DNA of 64,000 nt from Candidatus Saccharimonadota bacterium (GTDB lineage Bacteria > Patescibacteriota > Saccharimonadia > Saccharimonadales > Saccharimonadaceae). Below are positions 53,964-62,443 of this stretch, one piece after another; within the stretch, counting starts at the first letter, position 1; the number at the start of each line of letters is the position of its first letter. The notes below the pieces were generated by a model. The model saw nothing but the letters and a program-made list of their open reading frames with translations. It was not told where the DNA came from and did not search any database. The translations under genes were made by a program, and so were the position numbers. The stretch spans positions 1 through 64,000 of the forward strand of contig CAJPQK010000003.1 in NCBI GenBank assembly GCA_905372835.1, given 5' to 3'.

Positions 53964-55298
53964 ATGAAGAAAGCGCAAACTGCAACGTTAACTCTGGAAA
54001 ACATCGTTGGCGGCGGCCAAGCCATTGGCACACTGGCGGATGGACGCAAAGCATTTGTATGGGGTGGGCTGCCAGGCGAACAAGTGACTATCAGGGTGAC
54101 CAAGAAAAAATCAAAGTTCGTCGAAGGCGTCGTAACCGAGGTTCATCACGCCAGTTCTGAGCGAATCACTCCAGTTGATCCAGATAGCTATCTCAGCACT
54201 AGCCCCTGGCAAATCATGAATTTTTCAGCAGAGCAGCAGTACAAGGCCCAGTTGATTGCTGAGGCTTTTCGGCTACATCACGTTACCTTGCCGACTACAC
54301 CAACAGTCTATACAGACGAGCAGCAATTGGCGTATCGTAACAAAGTTGAATACAGCTGGTACAGCGACACCGACCCGGACTCAGAAACTGATACGCTTGA
54401 TTTGGCATTTTTCAGACGTGGCTCAAAGGGCAAAATCACTGTCGACGGTACCTCGCTTGCTCGTCCCGAGATCAACACGCTAGCCTTAGAAATTCGCGAC
54501 TTGCTGCGCACCAAACCAGTCACCGCACGTAACCTCAAAACAGTACTCATCAGATGCAGCCGGTCAGGAAAGTGCATTTGGCAATTATACCTCAAAGACC
54601 GCCTGGAAGATGTCATCACTGCCGAAGAAGCAGCTAACCTGTCAGCCCAAGGCGGAGAAATCATCTATTCTAACCCCAAAAGCCCCGCCAGCGTCATCAC
54701 CGAACGGCTAGCAGCGTTTGGCGACACCGTTCTTGCTGACGAAGTGCTGGGCGTTCCGTTTCGCTATGTTGCCGGAGGATTTTTCCAAGTCAACCTGCCA
54801 GTATATGAACAGGCGCTCACGGACATGGCAGCGTGGATTCGTACCGCGCCAGTGGAGTCAAGTAACGCTCCAGCAACTGTTGATATGTATTCGGGTGTCG
54901 GCACCATCGGCCTCACCATTGGCGGAGAACATGTCACCTTGGTGGAAATCAATGAACATGCCGTCAAAGAAATGCAGCGAAATATTCACACTTTGGGACG
55001 CGAAAACAATGCCAAAGCCGTCTTGGCAGCCAGTGAGCAAGCCCTTGATTATATTCACCCTGACAATCTCATCATCGTCGATCCGCCACGAGCTGGTTTG
55101 CACACAGACGTTGTTAGCCGCCTGTTAGAAAAATTGCCACCGCGCATCGTCTATCTGAGCTGCAACCCCGTTACCCAAGCTCGAGACGTTGCTTTGCTCA
55201 GTGAAAAATATCGTATCGTGCATCATCGGGGCTATAATTTCTTCCCGCGCACACCACACATTGAGAATCTGGTTGTCTTAGACAGAGTGTCGCATTAA
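53964..55298 (+). CDS. TrmA/RlmD-family tRNA/rRNA uracil-5-methyltransferase
   Basis: 444 aa SAM-dependent methyltransferase. N-terminal TRAM domain (TLENIVGGGQAIGTL), SAM site MYSGVGTIGLTIG, IVDPPRAGLH, and catalytic Cys in YLSCNPVTQARDV. No Fe-S cysteine set like that of RlmD is visible. The target uridine is not assignable. Start at 53964, 6 nt after TACAAT. Its stop overlaps the convergent ATPase stop. Confidence 0.92.
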   Translation: MKKAQTATLTLENIVGGGQAIGTLADGRKAFVWGGLPGEQVTIRVTKKKSKFVEGVVTEVHHASSERITPVDPDSYLSTSPWQIMNFSAEQQYKAQLIAEAFRLHHVTLPTTPTVYTDEQQLAYRNKVEYSWYSDTDPDSETDTLDLAFFRRGSKGKITVDGTSLARPEINTLALEIRDLLRTKPVTARNLKTVLIRCSRSGKCIWQLYLKDRLEDVITAEEAANLSAQGGEIIYSNPKSPASVITERLAAFGDTVLADEVLGVPFRYVAGGFFQVNLPVYEQALTDMAAWIRTAPVESSNAPATVDMYSGVGTIGLTIGGEHVTLVEINEHAVKEMQRNIHTLGRENNAKAVLAASEQALDYIHPDNLIIVDPPRAGLHTDVVSRLLEKLPPRIVYLSCNPVTQARDVALLSEKYRIVHHRGYNFFPRTPHIENLVVLDRVSH

Positions 55299-57616
55299 GA
55301 CTGCGAAGATCTGACTTTCACACCAGCGCGCAGTGCGAGCCACCACTGTAAGGTTGCCGCCAGGACGATGACGCCAAGCGCCGGTAGTAGCACAATGATA
55401 TCTGGCTTGGTGAAGTCGAAAAATCGGCGAAGCGGGCCAATGCCAAAGCTACCAGCCGCCACAACACTCACTGCCAACATGTACAGCAAGCGCGCTTTTC
55501 TGGCGTTGCGCGTTAAAGTAACGCCCAGCATTGGTCCAACTAAAAATACCAGGTAGACGCCATAGAATGTTGCCGTCAGCACCGTCATGGTGGCAACTTC
55601 CTCTGGACGGTCAGGGAAGATGGCAGAGCCAATCCAATAGGTGAAGGCTACTGTCAACCCCGTGATCAGAGCAATGGGCATCACGCTAACCAGCGTATGG
55701 CGCCAAAACAGGCGAGGATTGATGCGATGGTTCGGTACAGGTGGAAAAAATGTCCACATCAAAGTCGGCAGCGTCACTAGGAAAATATTCATAAAGGTGA
55801 TGTGACGCGGCTGATATGGATAGACCATGCCCAGCGACAGCGTACAAATCAGCAACACCACACCGTACGTAATTTTGTGGAAGAACAGAGTGGCGATGAC
55901 TTCAATTGCTTGCATGATTCGGTTACCCAGCCGCATACCAAGCGGCAAAGACGTAAATGAATTGTTCAACAAAATAATGTCTGAGACACGACGCGACGCT
56001 GGTGCACCCGCGTGCATAGCCACGCCAAGATCAGCTTTTTTCAGCGCCAATGCGTCATTAACACCGTCACCGACCATACCCGTGAACAAGGCCTGGCTTT
56101 TGTAATGCGCAATCAGCCGCTCCTTCTGCTCTGGATGCACCCGAGCAAATATAACGTGTTCGTCGGCCGCCTTGACAAAATCTTTGTCACTCAAAGCAGC
56201 CAGCGCCGCACCAGTGATGGCTTTGTCAGAATTATTGATGCCAGCCGCCGAGGCGATGAACTGCACCGTCCGTGGATTATCACCAGATATCACACGGATA
56301 CTGACGCCTTGATCTTGCAAAAATTGTACAGTTTTCTGGACACCATCACGCAGCGAATTACGCAAAATCACCACACCGATGGCACGTCCAGACCCAGCAG
56401 GCAAATCTTTCAAAGCGCTCTGAGAATCATCAAATTCAGCCAGCAGCAGCACACGCAGACCCGCGTCAGCCCATTCGTTAATTTGACGTTGACCCATTGC
56501 ATCAACCGGAGCCAGCTCTGTGACAAACTCTGGCGCCCCCATGACAACTGTGTGGATTTTACCCTCAGACTCAAAGCGCAAGCCCGCCATTTTGCGCGCC
56601 GATGAGAACGCCATAACGTCAATAATCTTGGCATCCTTGAGCGGCGTCGCTGCTTCCAAGATGGCTTGGCCAGTGATATTACCGCCACTAGTTTGCTCAG
56701 CGATCAAGACAACAATTCCCGAAAGCGTTTCGTCTGATTGATCACCACTATCCAAAGCAACGATTTTTTCCAGAGTCACCTCGTCACTGGTGAGCGTGCC
56801 GGTTTTGTCGACACACAACAAATTGAGCAGTGCCATGGCTTCGATAGCTGACAATTTTTGTGGCAAGACTCTGGCTTGTGCTAATTTGAGTGAACCGAAC
56901 GCTAGCAGCAATGAACTTGCCAGCAGCAAACCCTCTGGCACAACCGTCACGGCTGCCGAAGTGATGGTTTTTAATATCTGCACTGAGTCCTGACCAGACG
57001 TCATGTAAGCGATGAAAATCAACGCCGCCAGCCCAAACGCACCAAACGTTAAAAAGCTAATGGCTCGCTGAATCGCTCGCTGCAGAGGAGTCAACTCTGG
57101 TTTGTATTGCTTCAGCACCTGGCTGATGGCGCCAGCTTTTGTGTCCGCACCAACCGCCGTCACGCGAGCTTCGCCAGAGCCAGCCAGAACAGTGGTCGCC
57201 GCCCAAGCCGTGTCGCCAACACTCTTTTCGACGGCCGCTGATTCGCCAGTCAACATACTTTCGTTTAGTTCCAAGCCTTTAACTTCCAGCATCTCTACGT
57301 CTGCTGGCACTTCATCGCCAGCAATCAGCTGGATTTTATCGCCGACCTGTAGCGCATCATACGCCACTTCCGTCACAGAACCATCAGCCGACAACAGCCG
57401 TGCTCGCGGTTGGCTCATCAGCTCCAACTTTTTGAGCGCTCGTTTGGCACGGATTTCTTGAACAATACCAATCAACGAATTCACGACAATCACCACTGAG
57501 ATGAACCAGGCATCGCGGTACTCCCGAGCATAAATCAGTGCGCCCGCCAGCAGAAAAATTGCGATAACAATCGGCGAAAACAAATTGCGACGAATAATTT
57601 CCCAGTAACCGTTCAT
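55295..57616 (-). CDS. P-type cation ATPase (VPEGL type)
   Basis: 773 aa. Actuator MLTGESAA, M4 VPEGLLLASS, phosphorylation site DKTGTLTS, hinge MVGDGVNDALAL, and about ten helices. The N-terminal cytosolic part is very short. Substrate unknown. Start at 57616, overlapping the upstream stop (TAATG), so it is co-translated with the 161-aa protein. Confidence 0.9.
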   Translation of the reverse strand: MNGYWEIIRRNLFSPIVIAIFLLAGALIYAREYRDAWFISVVIVVNSLIGIVQEIRAKRALKKLELMSQPRARLLSADGSVTEVAYDALQVGDKIQLIAGDEVPADVEMLEVKGLELNESMLTGESAAVEKSVGDTAWAATTVLAGSGEARVTAVGADTKAGAISQVLKQYKPELTPLQRAIQRAISFLTFGAFGLAALIFIAYMTSGQDSVQILKTITSAAVTVVPEGLLLASSLLLAFGSLKLAQARVLPQKLSAIEAMALLNLLCVDKTGTLTSDEVTLEKIVALDSGDQSDETLSGIVVLIAEQTSGGNITGQAILEAATPLKDAKIIDVMAFSSARKMAGLRFESEGKIHTVVMGAPEFVTELAPVDAMGQRQINEWADAGLRVLLLAEFDDSQSALKDLPAGSGRAIGVVILRNSLRDGVQKTVQFLQDQGVSIRVISGDNPRTVQFIASAAGINNSDKAITGAALAALSDKDFVKAADEHVIFARVHPEQKERLIAHYKSQALFTGMVGDGVNDALALKKADLGVAMHAGAPASRRVSDIILLNNSFTSLPLGMRLGNRIMQAIEVIATLFFHKITYGVVLLICTLSLGMVYPYQPRHITFMNIFLVTLPTLMWTFFPPVPNHRINPRLFWRHTLVSVMPIALITGLTVAFTYWIGSAIFPDRPEEVATMTVLTATFYGVYLVFLVGPMLGVTLTRNARKARLLYMLAVSVVAAGSFGIGPLRRFFDFTKPDIIVLLPALGVIVLAATLQWWLALRAGVKVRSSQS

Positions 57617-58101
57617 TATTTGGCGCGGACCTTCCTGTAGGCAAACCGAGCACCCACCCGCCATTCGCCGTGAACGTCAGGGTCAAACTGATGGATTTCG
57701 CCATTTTTAATCTCTGAAACCACTGCCAGGGCAGGGTTATATGGCGCCAATGTTCGGTAGAAAATCAAATCCTCCTCTGACTGTACTGTCATGCCAGGGA
57801 ATACTTCTTGAAATTTTTGACGACCAAGGATATCAAAATAATCCGGCTGGTACTTGGGCGGATAGAACTCGTCCAGCCTAAGCCCCATGCGCACTGCTAT
57901 TTTCTTGACATCCGCCAGTGTCATATTGGAAGACGCGCGCAAATAGAGCAGCAACCGGTTGTTAGACGCCATAAATACCGTTGCCTGCGCCGTGCGGCCA
58001 ACATCAACCAACGGCAAGATAAATCGTTTTACTGAGACATCAACATCAAAGGATTCGCTGATTAAAGATTCCAACTCCGACGCGGTTACTGTAGGTTTCA
58101 T
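57616..58101 (-). CDS. Hypothetical protein coupled to P-type ATPase
   Basis: 161 aa soluble protein. Segments ASELESLISESFDVDV, DVKKIAVRMGLRLDEFYPP and HGEWRVGARFAYRKV. No motif recognised. The stop overlaps the ATPase start, which suggests a regulatory partner. Confidence 0.65.
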   Translation of the reverse strand: MKPTVTASELESLISESFDVDVSVKRFILPLVDVGRTAQATVFMASNNRLLLYLRASSNMTLADVKKIAVRMGLRLDEFYPPKYQPDYFDILGRQKFQEVFPGMTVQSEEDLIFYRTLAPYNPALAVVSEIKNGEIHQFDPDVHGEWRVGARFAYRKVRAK

Positions 58102-58144
58102 GGCTTTATTTTACCATTTTCAACCGCACGCGTATACTGTAAGT

Positions 58145-61100
58145 ATGGATTTTTCTACACGCTACGCCAACCTCAATGCTAATCAACGTTCTGCCGTCGA
58201 CACAATTCACGGTCCGCTGTTGGTTATCGCGGGTCCTGGCACTGGCAAAACCGAGCTCTTGAGCATGCGAGCTGCTCACATATTGCGCCAAACTGACACT
58301 TTGCCAAGCAATATTTTATGTCTAACGTTTACTGATTCTGGTGCAGTCAATATGCGCCAGCGCTTGCAACAAATCATCGGCGAAGACGCCTACAAAGTCG
58401 CCATCCACACCTTCCACAGCTTCGGTTCAGAAATCATCAACACCAACCGACAATATTTCTTCCACGGCGCAGATCGGCAACCAACCGACGAACTGACACA
58501 GCAACAGATTCTGCAAGAAATTTTTGAGGCCATGAGCTGGGACAATCCGCTCAATGTCAAAAACAATGACGAATTTATCTATCTGAAAGAAACACTTAAA
58601 ACTATTTCCGAATTCAAAAGCAACGGTCTGACCTCTGAAGAAATACAACACATTTTGGACGATGTGGAGCGCACAATCACAGAAATCGCTGAAGCCATCG
58701 CGCAGCTCTTCCAAACCACCATCAAAAAATCAATCATCCCAGCATTTGCCAACACCGCAGAGGTGGCAGCAACCATCACTCCACAGTCTTTGCCAGCAGC
58801 CATCACACCGTACGCCAATGTACTGGCACTCAGCATGGCCAACGCTGCACAAGAAGCCTTGGAGAATGACAGTACCAAGCCCATCACTGCCTGGAAAAAT
58901 GCGTGGTGCAAAAAGAATGCAGCAGGGGAGTTTGTCTTAAAGGACAGTGAATCGATCACTAAACTACGTGCCGTCACTGCAGTGTACGACCAATACCGCA
59001 GCGCACTGGCACAGCGTGGACTGTTTGACTATGACGACATGATTTTGAACGTGCTAGATGCCTGCAAACACCAGCCAGATCTAAGGGCAAACCTCCAGGA
59101 GCAATACCAGTTCATCATGGTTGACGAATTTCAGGACACCAACTTGGCACAGCTACAGCTATTATTCAATCTGACTGGCGACGAGCCTGAGCCAAACATC
59201 ATGGCAGTCGGTGACGACGACCAAGCCATCTTCAGCTTCCAGGGCGCCAACGTTGGCAATATCCAACGCTTCCGTCAGCACTATCATGACCCAGCCGTCA
59301 TCGTCCTGACCGACAACTACCGTTCGGCAGAGCAAATCCTCACCACCGCCCGCAGTGTCATCACCCAAGGCAGCGACCGCTTGGAAAATACCATTCCCGA
59401 CTTGTCCAAACAATTAACACCCCACGCCTCGTCATCAGGCGCCACCGTCAAACTGAGCCGTTTCATGACACCACTGGACGAAAGAGCAGGTGTTGCTAAG
59501 CAAATTGCAGAGCTCATCGCCTCAGGCACGCCACCTAAAGACATCGCCGTCATATCTCGCCGACATCATGAACTGATTGAATTATTGCCTCACCTCTATC
59601 AAAACAATATCAGCGTCAACTACGAACACCACGACGACATCCTGGAACTAGACAGCATCAAAGCGCTGGAACTGCTAGCCCGCATCGTCATCTCGCTCCA
59701 CAACAACGACCTAACCACCGCCAATAGCTTACTACCAGAGTTGCTGGCGCACCCAGCGTTTGGCTTCGCCGCCACTGACATCTGGAAATTGAGCCTGGCA
59801 GCCTGGCGCAATCGACAGTTCTGGCTCGAAGCGATGCTCGCCCAAACAACATTCGAGCCGTTGGCTCAGTGGCTACTAGAGCAGGCTAAAAACGTCCCCA
59901 ACCTCACGCTCGAAGAACACATTGACGAGCTACTAGGCCTCACCGAAACCGCCACCAACCGCGCCCTCTACGCCTATTATTTCTCACCAGAAAAATTACA
60001 GTCAGACCCAGAAGCCTACCTCATCACCCTAGAAGCGCTGCGCACCTTGCGCCAGAAATTACGTGACCACTACACCGAAGCAACGCCAACCTTGACGCAG
60101 CTTCTCCAGTTTATCGATCTCCATCATTTGACCAAGACTCGCCTCACCAGCATCAGACCAGCCGCCGAACACAAATCAGGCTCAATCAATCTCATGACCG
60201 CCCACAAATCAAAAGGCTTGGAATTTCCACACGTATTCATCATCGGTGCGACCGACAACATGTGGGGTGAGAAAGTTCGTGCACGCAGCCGGCTCATCCG
60301 CTATCCAGCCAACCTGCAGCTGCAACCAGCAGGCAACAACTACGACGAGCGCCTACGCCTATTTTTCGTCGCCATGACTCGCGCCAAGCAAACCCTGCAC
60401 ATCAGTCATAGCCTCACAGACACTGGCGGTAAAGATAACTTGATCGCCAGCTTCCTAAGCTCGCTACAGCTAGATATGTCGACCATTGATACCTCTGAGA
60501 CTGCTGATACAACCGAGTCACCGCTCACCGACTGGCGTGCCAGGCTGACTGAACCGCACAACGGAGTGCTACAGGAAGTCTTGGCGCCAATCTTACAGCA
60601 CTACAAACTATCCGCCACTCATCTGAACAATTTCCTCGACGTCTCACATGGCGGCCCTCAAGGATTTTTGTTAAATAATTTGCTCCATTTTCCGCAAGCC
60701 AAAAGCCCATCAGCTGCCTACGGAACCGCGGTTCACGCCTGTCTGCAGCAGCTGCACGATATGTTTGTCGCGGACGGGACACTGCCACCACGCTCAGAGA
60801 TTATGCGCTTGTATGCTCAAACCTTGGCAGCACAACACCTATCGCCAGATGACACCAAACTATTCACCGAAAAGGGGCAATCAGTCCTGACCGCTTTTCT
60901 GGACGCCAAACAAAGCAGCTTCACCCAGCAGCAGCTGGCTGAACTTAATTTTGCCAATCAAAATTCCTTCGTCGGTCAAGCGCATCTAACAGGCTCGCTG
61001 GACCTGGTCGATATAGACAAAACAGCAAAGACCATCTACATCACAGACTATAAAACTGGCAAGCCATCGCACTCCTGGAAGGGGACGTCTGACTATGAAA

Positions 61101-61408
61101 AAATCAAGCTCCACAAATACCGCCAGCAGCTGATGTTCTATCAACTTCTGGTCAAGTCATCACGTGATTATGGCAATTTCACTTTCACCGGCGCCTGCCT
61201 ACAGTTCGTCGAACCAGACATGAAAACTGGCGATATCCTCAGCCTGGAAGACACGTTCTCCGAGGAGGAATTAGCTGAATTCGCCAGGCTCATCGGCATC
61301 GTCTGGCGGAAAATCACCACCCTGGACCTGCCAGACGTTTCTGGCTATTCAGTAGACTATAAAGGCATGTTACAGTTCGAAAATGACTTATTGACAGAAG
61401 AAATATAA
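58145..61408 (+). CDS. UvrD/PcrA-like helicase fused to PD-(D/E)XK nuclease
   Basis: 1087 aa. SF1 helicase: Q motif LNANQRSAV, Walker A AGPGTGKTEL, Walker B MVDEFQDTN, VGDDDQAIFSFQGA, MTAHKSKGLEFPHV and VAMTRAKQTLHISH. The C-terminal RecB-type nuclease has AYGTAVHACLQQL, GSLDLVDI and ITDYKTGKPS (D...DxK core). A single-chain helicase-nuclease for double-strand break processing, like a minimal AddAB subunit. Start at 58145, 6 nt after TATACT; the longer frame is antisense to the 161-aa gene. Confidence 0.93.
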   Translation: MDFSTRYANLNANQRSAVDTIHGPLLVIAGPGTGKTELLSMRAAHILRQTDTLPSNILCLTFTDSGAVNMRQRLQQIIGEDAYKVAIHTFHSFGSEIINTNRQYFFHGADRQPTDELTQQQILQEIFEAMSWDNPLNVKNNDEFIYLKETLKTISEFKSNGLTSEEIQHILDDVERTITEIAEAIAQLFQTTIKKSIIPAFANTAEVAATITPQSLPAAITPYANVLALSMANAAQEALENDSTKPITAWKNAWCKKNAAGEFVLKDSESITKLRAVTAVYDQYRSALAQRGLFDYDDMILNVLDACKHQPDLRANLQEQYQFIMVDEFQDTNLAQLQLLFNLTGDEPEPNIMAVGDDDQAIFSFQGANVGNIQRFRQHYHDPAVIVLTDNYRSAEQILTTARSVITQGSDRLENTIPDLSKQLTPHASSSGATVKLSRFMTPLDERAGVAKQIAELIASGTPPKDIAVISRRHHELIELLPHLYQNNISVNYEHHDDILELDSIKALELLARIVISLHNNDLTTANSLLPELLAHPAFGFAATDIWKLSLAAWRNRQFWLEAMLAQTTFEPLAQWLLEQAKNVPNLTLEEHIDELLGLTETATNRALYAYYFSPEKLQSDPEAYLITLEALRTLRQKLRDHYTEATPTLTQLLQFIDLHHLTKTRLTSIRPAAEHKSGSINLMTAHKSKGLEFPHVFIIGATDNMWGEKVRARSRLIRYPANLQLQPAGNNYDERLRLFFVAMTRAKQTLHISHSLTDTGGKDNLIASFLSSLQLDMSTIDTSETADTTESPLTDWRARLTEPHNGVLQEVLAPILQHYKLSATHLNNFLDVSHGGPQGFLLNNLLHFPQAKSPSAAYGTAVHACLQQLHDMFVADGTLPPRSEIMRLYAQTLAAQHLSPDDTKLFTEKGQSVLTAFLDAKQSSFTQQQLAELNFANQNSFVGQAHLTGSLDLVDIDKTAKTIYITDYKTGKPSHSWKGTSDYEKIKLHKYRQQLMFYQLLVKSSRDYGNFTFTGACLQFVEPDMKTGDILSLEDTFSEEELAEFARLIGIVWRKITTLDLPDVSGYSVDYKGMLQFENDLLTEEI

Positions 61409-61425
61409 TTATTTTCCATATATTG

Positions 61426-61454
61426 TTGCTATTTTTTACAGTTCGTGTTATGAT
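61426..61454 (+). promoter_or_regulatory. Promoter of the structured locus upstream of dus
   Basis: TTGCTA (61426-61431), 17-nt spacer, TATGAT (61449-61454). Expected start near 61461. Confidence 0.6.
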
Positions 61455-61460
61455 ATTCAT

Positions 61461-61570
61461 TAGCTTTTGTTGTGGAGCTAACTTCTCGATTTGACGCCGC
61501 AAATGGCGTCAAATCCTGACCATGCTTCGCACAAAAGCGTGGTTCGAGAGAGGGTTAGCTCTTTTTCTTT
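61461..61570 (+). ncRNA. Three-way-junction RNA followed by a U tract
   Basis: Outer stem GAGCTAAC (61475-61482) with GTTAGCTC (61554-61561), continued by TCTCGA/TCGAGA. Two hairpins lie inside: ATTTGACGCC/GGCGTCAAAT (10 bp, perfect) and CCATGCTT/AAGCGTGG (8 bp). CTTTTTCTTTT follows directly, so the whole fold could be a short terminated RNA or an attenuator for the downstream region. Confidence 0.55.
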
Positions 61571-61594
61571 TGCCGCAACTGCGGCGGAAAGGGG

Positions 61595-61780
61595 GTGAGA
61601 CCCTTGGCTGGAAACCAGACCGATGAGCGACGCCGTGCGCAGGAAGACTATGAGTATGCCTGCAAACATAAAGCGCCGCGAGAGACTCTTGACCGTCTCT
61701 ATATCGTCCTGCTCGAGAAGCAGGCCATAGAAAACGCGGCCACAGGTCGGAGCGACCGTCCCAGGAAGCTCCACTGGTAG
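61595..61780 (+). CDS. Possible small 61-aa protein with GTG start
   Basis: Charged, helical sequence (TDERRRAQEDYEYACKHKAPRE... LYIVLLEKQAIENAA) after AAAGGGG, which is very close to the GTG. The codons run through three perfect hairpins (61681/61700, 61708/61724, 61745/61757). It could equally be a chance frame in a structured RNA. Confidence 0.3.
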   Translation: MRPLAGNQTDERRRAQEDYEYACKHKAPRETLDRLYIVLLEKQAIENAATGRSDRPRKLHW

Positions 61781-61896
61781 AGGTTTGACAGTCGAGGTTT
61801 GTGCGACCCCGAAACCACTGACCTCCGCAGTCAGCAAAGGGCGTCTGTCCGCCCCTGGGGTGATTCGCCCAGCTGGTAGCCCAGAAAAGAATCACA

Positions 61897-61984
61897 GGAC
61901 ATATAGCTCTAAATGGCAGAGCGCCCACGTCGACAACGGTGTCGGCGCAACGGGAGGCTGCGGGTTCGAGTCCCGCTGTGTCCG
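61897..61984 (+). other. tRNA-like fold with abnormal anticodon region
   Basis: Acceptor GGACATA/TGTGTCC, D arm GCTC-TAAATGGCA-GAGC and T arm GCGGG-TTCGAGT-CCCGC are all intact. In place of an anticodon arm there is a 37-nt segment folding as GTCGACA-ACGG-TGTCGGC. No 7-nt loop with U33 and a purine at 37 can be placed. It may be a tRNA mimic, an intron-bearing tRNA or a decayed tRNA. Confidence 0.5.
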
Positions 61985-62196
61985 CCGTCGCGGTTGCATG
62001 CGCAGTCACACGGACTCATCACCCGTGTAAAGCCGTATGTAAGCGAAAAAACTTGGGTGTTTCGCCACTCCGCCCGAGTTTCATTGGTTCCTCAGTTTTG
62101 TCTGACGCAGTACAAAGGCGTACTATGTTATACAAAACAAGGTATGAATACCGCTATATATACCGAGGTCCCAATGTTTTCAATACAGAGTTGCCA

Positions 62197-62267
62197 GGGT
62201 GTGCCAGGTAGGGAGACAGGGCATTCGAAGCCCACCGTTCTTGCGGGTTCGACTCCCGTCACATCCA
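62197..62267 (+). other. tRNA-like fold lacking a normal D arm (anticodon TCG possible)
   Basis: Acceptor GGGTGTG/CACATCC with discriminator A, stem GGGC-ATTCGAA-GCCC that would present TCG (Arg), and T arm GCGGG-TTCGACT-CCCGT. The D region is only ~14 nt without a stem, and CCA is not encoded. Possibly a degenerate or unusual tRNA-Arg. The stretch 61409-62443 holds no well-supported protein gene. Confidence 0.45.
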
Positions 62268-62383
62268 CTGAGATGGCACAATGGCGTGTCATCTCTCCCT
62301 CCCCGGGTTCGCGAGATTCACTCGTAGCAGTTTTTCTCAACGTTGAGAATTACTCCGAGCAGAACCGCTTGAGCCCACCAACG

Positions 62384-62426
62384 CCCCTCATTCTCAATGG
62401 CGAGAGTGAGGGGTTTTCTCCTTTTT
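62384..62426 (+). terminator. Strong intrinsic terminator before dus
   Basis: CCCCTCATTCTC/GAGAGTGAGGGG 12-bp stem (one G-T), 6-nt loop, then TTTTCTCCTTTTT. It closes the structured locus begun at 61461. Confidence 0.9.
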
Positions 62427-62443
62427 ATGGTAAAATAACAGAG

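Noticed and set aside
61474..61561. Possible integron attC site (CTAAC...GTTAG ends)
   Set aside because: The ends do not fit RYYYAAC, there is no integrase or cassette array, and the inner fold is a three-way junction followed by a U tract.
61897..62267. tmRNA gene suggested by T-arm sequences and the presence of smpB
   Set aside because: The conserved 5' tmRNA block and a resume/tag frame could not be found; each T arm has its own nearby acceptor partner.
61913..62443. N-terminal extension of the dus reading frame
   Set aside because: It reads through tRNA-like sequence and the strong terminator, and homology begins only at 62444.
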